Origin: Actinomycetota bacterium
GTDB taxonomy: Bacteria; Actinomycetota; Actinomycetes; Nanopelagicales; Nanopelagicaceae
Reading direction: 5' to 3'
DNA: 34,140 nucleotides
NCBI GenBank assembly: GCA_947372965.1
Contig: CANBVR010000014.1
Span: 1 to 34,140 of the forward strand
Shown here: positions 30,039-34,140 of the stretch, piece by piece
Layout of the letters: each line of letters opens with the position of its first letter
How positions within the stretch are numbered: the first letter of the stretch is position 1
Program-made: the position numbers and the translations under genes
Notes under the pieces: generated by a model
Told to the model about the DNA's origin: nothing
Seen by the model: the letters and a program-made list of their open reading frames with translations, nothing else
Databases searched by the model: none

Positions 30039-31385
30039 GTGCATGAATTTAACAGTGAGGTTGAAGAACTAGCCAAGGAAGTATTGGCTTACTCCCTCCA
30101 TCGATTAAAGAGCGATCCACCTTTGGATGGACCACGCAGCGCTGAAGATTTATTTAAAGAAGTTGGAAATACAATCACCGCTAAAGGTTTAGGTGGCCAT
30201 CAAGCACTCGAGGTCTTTACCTCTGTGCTTGCAAAGGCATGTATCTCCACAGATCATCCGCGCAACCTCGCTTTTATTCCATCTGCCCCATCTGAACATG
30301 CAAACTTGTTCGACCTAGTTGTTGGTGCTTCATCTTTATATGGTGGCTCCTGGCAAGAAGGTGCGGGCGCTGTATTTGCCGAGAACCAGGCATTGCAGTG
30401 GTTGATTGATCTTGCAAAATTGCCTTCATCTGCCGGTGGCGTATTTGTACAAGGTGGCACGATTGGAAATCTCTCTGCGTTAGTTGTTGCACGGGCGCAG
30501 GCGCGTAAGAAGCATCCTTTGGTAACACGCTTTGCTATTGCATGTTCGGCAGAAGCCCATTCATCGATTGCATCTGCGGCAATGGTGATGGATGTTGAGT
30601 TATTAAAGATTGAAGTTTCTGAATCTGGAAAATTAATTGGCGAGGATGTGGCATCTGCGATTGATGCTTTTGAAGCCCTAGTCGATGTTCGAGTATGTGC
30701 GGTAGTTGCTACTGGTGGCACAACAAATCTAGGAATCATTGATGACATTGCCGGGATTGGGAAAGTCGCGCGCGATCGTGGAATTTGGTTCCATGTTGAT
30801 GGCGCTTATGGCTTGGCTGCATTATGCGCCCCATCTGTGCGATCACACTTTGATGGCGTGGAGTTAGCTGATTCATTCATCGTCGATCCACACAAGTGGC
30901 TCTTTGCGCCATTTGATGCCTGCGCCTTGGTATATAGAAATCCTGAATTAGCAAAAGAAGTGCACCAACAAAAAGCTTCATACTTGGATACCTTGCACGA
31001 TGACTCGTGGAGTCCATCTGATTATGCGATCAATTTAACGCGCAGAACCCGTGGCCTGCCATTCTGGTTCTCCTTGGCGGCAAATGGAACCGATGCCTAT
31101 ACGCAGGCAGTTGAGCAATCAATCACGGTAGCAAAGCAGGCCGCCGAGTTAATTAAGAACCATCCAAATCTGACTTTATTGTGCGAACCAGAACTTTCGA
31201 TCGTGGCTTTCACGGTAAATGGCTGGAAAATAGAAGATTATGCAAAGTGGAGTGAGTCTTTGCTAGAAAAGCAGATCGGCTTTATTCCCTATTCATCACA
31301 TAAGGGGCAACCAATATTGCGTTTTGCAATTGTGAACCCTTGGACAACTATTGCCGATATCGAATTTATTCTGGCAACGCTCTAG
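30039..31385 (+). CDS. PLP-dependent group II decarboxylase
   Basis: Pyridoxal-phosphate enzyme of 448 aa in the glutamate/aromatic amino acid decarboxylase family. The cofactor lysine is in DPHKWLF (near 286-292); GGTIGNLSALVVAR and FHVDGAYGLAAL (Asp for the pyridine N) are further family motifs. It would remove CO2 from an L-amino acid to give an amine. The start is GTG; the nearby ATG at 30043 is out of frame. It converges on the agmatinase-family gene with a 3-bp gap. Which amino acid is used is not clear. Confidence 0.87.
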   Translation: MHEFNSEVEELAKEVLAYSLHRLKSDPPLDGPRSAEDLFKEVGNTITAKGLGGHQALEVFTSVLAKACISTDHPRNLAFIPSAPSEHANLFDLVVGASSLYGGSWQEGAGAVFAENQALQWLIDLAKLPSSAGGVFVQGGTIGNLSALVVARAQARKKHPLVTRFAIACSAEAHSSIASAAMVMDVELLKIEVSESGKLIGEDVASAIDAFEALVDVRVCAVVATGGTTNLGIIDDIAGIGKVARDRGIWFHVDGAYGLAALCAPSVRSHFDGVELADSFIVDPHKWLFAPFDACALVYRNPELAKEVHQQKASYLDTLHDDSWSPSDYAINLTRRTRGLPFWFSLAANGTDAYTQAVEQSITVAKQAAELIKNHPNLTLLCEPELSIVAFTVNGWKIEDYAKWSESLLEKQIGFIPYSSHKGQPILRFAIVNPWTTIADIEFILATL

Positions 31386-31388
31386 GCT

Positions 31389-32387
31389 TTACCGATCTAA
31401 AAGATTTTGTAGCGGGTTATACGGCTTGCCACTGCGACGTTTTGCAATCGCAGAAAGAGCTTCTAGAACAACTCGGTTAGCCAAGATCGCAGTGATATCT
31501 GCGCTATCAAATGGTGGCGCAACTTCAACTACATCAATTCCAACAACTGGAAGTTCGAGACAAATTCTTCGAACTGCTTCGAGTAATTCACGGCTTGTCA
31601 TGCCACCAGGTTCTGGCGTGCCAGTTCCGGGCGCCATTCCAGGATCAACCACATCAATATCGACAGAGAGAAAGACGCCATCGCATTCGTTGGTAAGAGT
31701 TGCGAAAGATTCGTCGAGAACCGCCATGAGCCCGCGATGGTGGATCTCGGTCATCTCATAAGAACGCATTCCTTGATCGCGCATCCAATTAAGCGTCGCA
31801 TCTTCTGGCCAATAGCCACGTAGTCCTAATTGCAAGAAGCGATCGCCGCGAACATAACCATTGTTGATGAGATTACGCATTGGAGTGCCATGGCCGACAA
31901 GTGCGCCAAATTGTGATTCGCCGGTGTCAGCATGGGCATCGAAGTGAATCATTGATATTTTGCCTTTGCCGCGGTGCTCGGCAATTCCTGCAACATCTGC
32001 AGAAGCGATCGAGTGATCGCCACCTAGAACCACTGGAATGATTCCTGCGCGACTAATTTTTTCGGTAGCTTGCTTTAGGACTTCGAGTGACTTAACCAGA
32101 TCGCCGCCAGGCATAAGTAAATCACCGGCATCAAATACTTTTAGATCTTTCAGGCCATCGGTGCGAAGCGCTAAGTGCGGGCGTTCACCATCGTGCGGTA
32201 GATAGTCCCCACCACGAATAGCTTGTGGACCAAACTTTGCGCCAGATCTATGTGAGGTGCCAGAATCAATTGGCGCACCGACAATGATTACATCCGCCCC
32301 GTCGTAACTCTTTGGATCATCTAGATCACAGGCCGGAATACCAAGAAATGTGAAGTTTGGGCCATACATATTTCCATGGTTGGTCAT
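31389..32387 (-). CDS. speB: Agmatinase / ureohydrolase family protein
   Basis: 332 aa, arginase/agmatinase fold with a dinuclear manganese site. Ligand motifs are GGDHSI (near 121-126), HFDAHADT (near 147-154) and SVDIDVVDPGMAPG (near 242-255), all intact. Agmatinase hydrolyses agmatine to putrescine and urea; guanidinobutyrase and related activities use the same motifs, so the symbol is provisional. It faces the amino acid decarboxylase gene tail to tail; amine metabolism could link them if the decarboxylase acts on arginine, but this is inferred. Confidence 0.85.
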   Translation of the reverse strand: MTNHGNMYGPNFTFLGIPACDLDDPKSYDGADVIIVGAPIDSGTSHRSGAKFGPQAIRGGDYLPHDGERPHLALRTDGLKDLKVFDAGDLLMPGGDLVKSLEVLKQATEKISRAGIIPVVLGGDHSIASADVAGIAEHRGKGKISMIHFDAHADTGESQFGALVGHGTPMRNLINNGYVRGDRFLQLGLRGYWPEDATLNWMRDQGMRSYEMTEIHHRGLMAVLDESFATLTNECDGVFLSVDIDVVDPGMAPGTGTPEPGGMTSRELLEAVRRICLELPVVGIDVVEVAPPFDSADITAILANRVVLEALSAIAKRRSGKPYNPLQNLLDR

Positions 32388-32394
32388 AGGGCTA

Positions 32395-32400
32395 AAACTA
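32395..32400 (-). promoter_or_regulatory. -10-like box TAGTTT of the agmatinase-family gene
   Basis: Seven bases separate it from the ATG at 32387. No ribosome site is visible. Confidence 0.35.
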
Positions 32401-32416
32401 CTAGATAAGTATTAAA

Positions 32417-32968
32417 TTAAAAGCCTTCGTGCTTATTCTTATCGGCAATCCAGTCCATTAGGGCAAAGAGAACGCCAGAGATTACGAAGGTGATGTGAAT
32501 GCCAATTCGCCACTTGAGACCATCTGAAACTGTGTCATTTGCGGCCATGAAGTCTTTGAGTAGTTCGATAACTGAGATCGCAACCAAAGAACCGATTAGC
32601 TTGATCTTTAGACCTGAATAGTCAACTCGGCCCATCCAGTGAGGACGATCAACTGCTCCCTTGGCTGATTCGATCTTCGATACAAAGTTTTCATATCCAG
32701 CAAAGATAACAATGAGAATTAGATTTCCAAGCAAGGTCATATCAAGCAGACCAAGAATTCCGAGAGTTACTTCATGAAGATCATTTGAAGTTACGTGCCT
32801 TGCAAAATCCCAGAACTGTTGGCCGAACTTGATCATCAACATCGCAAGCGCTGCCGCAAGGCCGATATAGAACGGAGCCAAGAGCCAACGGCTACCAAAG
32901 AGGGTCTTTTCGATTAAGACCTCTAGTGGGTTAGTGGAGCGGTGGCCATCTGCATGCTTCTTTGTCAT
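32417..32968 (-). CDS. UPF0114 (YqhA/TIGR00645) family membrane protein
   Basis: 183 aa with about four hydrophobic segments. The N-terminal IEKTLFGSRWLLAPFYIGLA and the central LLDMTLLGNLILIVIFAGYENFVS are characteristic of the family, as is GLKIKLIGSLVAISVIELL. The function of the family is not known. A TACCTT box lies six bases before the ATG. Confidence 0.85.
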   Translation of the reverse strand: MTKKHADGHRSTNPLEVLIEKTLFGSRWLLAPFYIGLAAALAMLMIKFGQQFWDFARHVTSNDLHEVTLGILGLLDMTLLGNLILIVIFAGYENFVSKIESAKGAVDRPHWMGRVDYSGLKIKLIGSLVAISVIELLKDFMAANDTVSDGLKWRIGIHITFVISGVLFALMDWIADKNKHEGF

Positions 32969-32974
32969 GTTTAT

Positions 32975-32980
32975 AAGGTA
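32975..32980 (-). promoter_or_regulatory. -10 box TACCTT of the UPF0114 gene
   Basis: Six bases (ATAAAC) separate it from the ATG at 32968. The same hexamer and spacing occur before the S51-like gene. Confidence 0.45.
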
Positions 32981-33067
32981 GCAAAGACAGAGGGTAACTC
33001 CCCTGAACTCGGGCGGGGTGTCGGTGGGGCGGGTTAAGTTATGGCTATCTAGAGATCGGGGTGGAAG

Positions 33068-33412
33068 GTGTTTAACTTCTTTAAGAACATCAAATTGGAT
33101 GTGGAGTATCGCGAGCTAATCGAGTCGCATAATCGAGTAAAGGCCGATGCTTCAGAGATTCGTGATTTTCTTCTTGCCGTTCTAGCGGATGCGCAAAATG
33201 GCGTTGAGAAATTTGGTGATGCGCGTTTGCTCGAGGCGAGTGAAATTATTGATCGAGTTGGTCCGGGAGCTTTCTATTGGATGACCGATATTGCTGCCCA
33301 GATGGTTTTGTTATCGACTGCAAAATTTAATGAAGTTCCCACAAGCGTTGATATTGCTTTGAAGGCACCTGTGGAAGCTGAAGATATTGTTTTGGAAGTT
33401 ATTCGCGTTTAA
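33068..33412 (+). CDS. Hypothetical protein
   Basis: 114 aa, soluble and mostly helical by composition, acidic, with no signal peptide or recognised motif. The start is GTG with a purine-rich GGGGTGGAAG stretch directly upstream. It lies between the UPF0114 gene and the toxin-antitoxin pair. Codon pattern and the ribosome site support it as a gene; the function is not known. Confidence 0.6.
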   Translation: MFNFFKNIKLDVEYRELIESHNRVKADASEIRDFLLAVLADAQNGVEKFGDARLLEASEIIDRVGPGAFYWMTDIAAQMVLLSTAKFNEVPTSVDIALKAPVEAEDIVLEVIRV

Positions 33413-33467
33413 TTTTCCACACTTTTTTAGTTTCCACAGAACTCCATTTTCAAAAAGTATGAGGGAT

Positions 33468-33498
33468 TATAAAGAACTTCACTTCGTTGGTGAAGCGA
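33468..33498 (+). promoter_or_regulatory. Promoter region and start-codon hairpin of the HicA-like gene
   Basis: TATAAA at 33468-33473 could act as -10 box. Just downstream CTTCAC (33477-33482) and GTGAAG (33490-33495) form a 6-bp inverted repeat with a 7-nt loop that covers both possible start codons. It may limit translation in RNA or be an operator in DNA. Confidence 0.4.
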
Positions 33499-33699
33499 AT
33501 TGATTTAATCAGATTAATTAATAGAAAAGCCAGAGAGGTGGGAATACCCACCGTGTATTTTGTAGAATCTAAAAAACACACTCGGTGCTTTGTAGGAAGT
33601 GCCAGCACATCAATAGGTAGACATAGGGAAATTCGAGATATTGATTTGAGAAGTATTATGAAAGACTTAGAGCCCGAGTTTGGAGCAAAATGGTTATAA
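33490..33699 (+). CDS. HicA-family toxin-like protein
   Basis: 69 aa, the size of HicA mRNA interferases. KRIDLIRLINRKAREVG begins the double-stranded-RNA-binding-like fold, KHTRCFVGS holds the candidate catalytic His, and GRHREIRDIDLRSIMKDL matches the conserved C-terminal helix. A HicA toxin would cut mRNA and be neutralised by the next gene product. GTG at 33490 gives the usual MKR start; TTG at 33487 is one codon earlier. No ribosome site is clear. The gene overlaps the partner by 10 bases. Confidence 0.7.
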   Translation: MKRIDLIRLINRKAREVGIPTVYFVESKKHTRCFVGSASTSIGRHREIRDIDLRSIMKDLEPEFGAKWL

Positions 33700-33965
33700 C
33701 TATGACAAATCAAACCTATGGAGCCTGTGTGACAAAGTCAGGGCGCTATTGGAATATTGATCTTGGTTCCGTTGGGCACACCTCAACCAAGAAATCTTAT
33801 GAAATAGATCTTGTGGCGAGAGATTACATCTCCCTTCAACTTAACTTAAAGCCCTTTGATTTTAATATTGCTTTTGAATTTCCAGGTGAAAAACCGGAAA
33901 ACTTTATTCCGACTCAATTTGAGTCTTTTATGATCTTTGTTAAAAGATTTCTTAGGATTAGCTAA
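33690..33965 (+). CDS. HicB-like antitoxin, partial
   Basis: 91 aa. The pattern YGACVTKSGRYWNIDLG, then a Thr-rich turn, ARDYISLQLN and a phe/ile-rich strand matches the partial RNase H fold of actinobacterial HicB-like antitoxins. A DNA-binding C-terminal domain, often present in HicB, is not seen; the chain ends in KRFLRIS. The ATG at 33690 has GGAG four bases upstream; an ATG at 33702 is the alternative. Overlap with the toxin gene and the toxin-first order fit a HicAB module. Whether it is full length or shortened is unclear. Confidence 0.6.
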   Translation: MVITMTNQTYGACVTKSGRYWNIDLGSVGHTSTKKSYEIDLVARDYISLQLNLKPFDFNIAFEFPGEKPENFIPTQFESFMIFVKRFLRIS

Positions 33966-33969
33966 CTTT

Positions 33970-34140
33970 TTAGCGAGAAGGATCCACCAGAATCTTTGGG
34001 CCTGGGCCAGCGCCTTCGGGGCGCTTGCCATTAAAGATATCGATCGCTTGATCTAGCCCGACAGTTCCCCCAACTAATTTGCCGAGATCAACTTTTCCGG
34101 CTCTCATAAAATCAATTGAGTGTTGGAGTCCCGGTGAAGC
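33970..34140 (-). CDS. Zinc-binding (MDR) dehydrogenase, C-terminal end
   Basis: The last 56 residues of a protein that runs off the window edge. Motifs are IDFMRAGKVDLGKLVGG and LDQAIDIFNGKRPEGAGPG, then KILVDPSR and TAA. The layout (sixfold basic/acidic helix, then a short strand) matches the C-terminus of medium-chain alcohol dehydrogenases. It converges on the HicB-like gene with a 4-bp gap. Without the rest of the gene the substrate cannot be given. Confidence 0.55.
   Translation of the reverse strand, partial: ASPGLQHSIDFMRAGKVDLGKLVGGTVGLDQAIDIFNGKRPEGAGPGPKILVDPSR

Noticed and set aside
31351-31761. Plus-strand open frame of 136 aa over the decarboxylase/agmatinase junction
   Set aside because: It is antisense to the manganese-binding motifs of the agmatinase-family gene, and its composition is low-complexity Ser/Arg/Thr.
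33413-33438. Two DnaA-box-like sites, TTTTCCACA and GTTTCCACA
   Set aside because: Each differs from the TTATCCACA consensus, only two occur, and there is no dnaA or dnaN nearby and no AT-rich unwinding region, so a replication origin is not supported.
1-34140. CRISPR array, insertion sequence or prophage
   Set aside because: No regularly spaced repeats, transposase, integrase or phage structural genes were seen on either strand.

Overview
The window looks like a piece of a small, moderately low-GC actinobacterial genome, most like the streamlined freshwater acI group (Nanopelagicales, for example Planktophila). That assignment is inferred from gene content and style: tight gene packing, an actinobacterial type of HicA/HicB pair, a CUT2-type sugar importer, and many genes that appear to start without a leader. 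It was not tested by a search. No rRNA, tRNA, CRISPR array or insertion sequence was found.

Region 1 (11-10742, minus strand) is a complete L-rhamnose module. An ABC importer (rhaT, two permeases, binding protein rhaS) is followed by a Rho-independent terminator and then by mutarotase, isomerase, an aldolase/dehydrogenase fusion, rhamnulokinase and an aldo/keto reductase. The products would be DHAP and L-lactate, via lactaldehyde.

Region 2 (10943-17514, plus strand) is a divergent seven-gene operon: a second rhamnulokinase-family kinase, a class II aldolase, a HAD hydrolase, a ribulokinase-like FGGY kinase and three genes of the altronate/galactarate dehydratase (UxaA) family. The two large UxaA-type proteins have lost opposite sets of conserved motifs, so they probably work as one hetero-oligomeric enzyme together with the small SAF subunit. 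The substrate is not known. A nearly palindromic site sits in the shared 200-bp intergenic region. No transcription regulator gene is present in the window.

Region 3 (17550-20191, minus) holds an APC-type permease and a zinc alcohol dehydrogenase.

Region 4 (20196-25295) resembles a defence or repair island: a nuclease-DUF2075 helicase, a short nuclease-like remnant, and a UvrD-type helicase with an N-terminal Tudor-like domain and an embedded nuclease-like domain. Arginine codons AGA/AGG and ATA look more common here than in the sugar genes.

Region 5 (25558-34140) is mixed housekeeping and accessory content: a CPBP protease, a SOUL protein, cysteine-rich micro-ORFs, an S51-like peptidase, an eRF1-like small protein, membrane proteins, a PLP decarboxylase facing an agmatinase-family enzyme, a UPF0114 protein, a HicAB-like toxin-antitoxin pair and the 3' end of a dehydrogenase. 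Across regions 3-5 about a dozen genes have a TANNNT-like -10 box five to seven bases before the start codon, which indicates widespread leaderless transcription.
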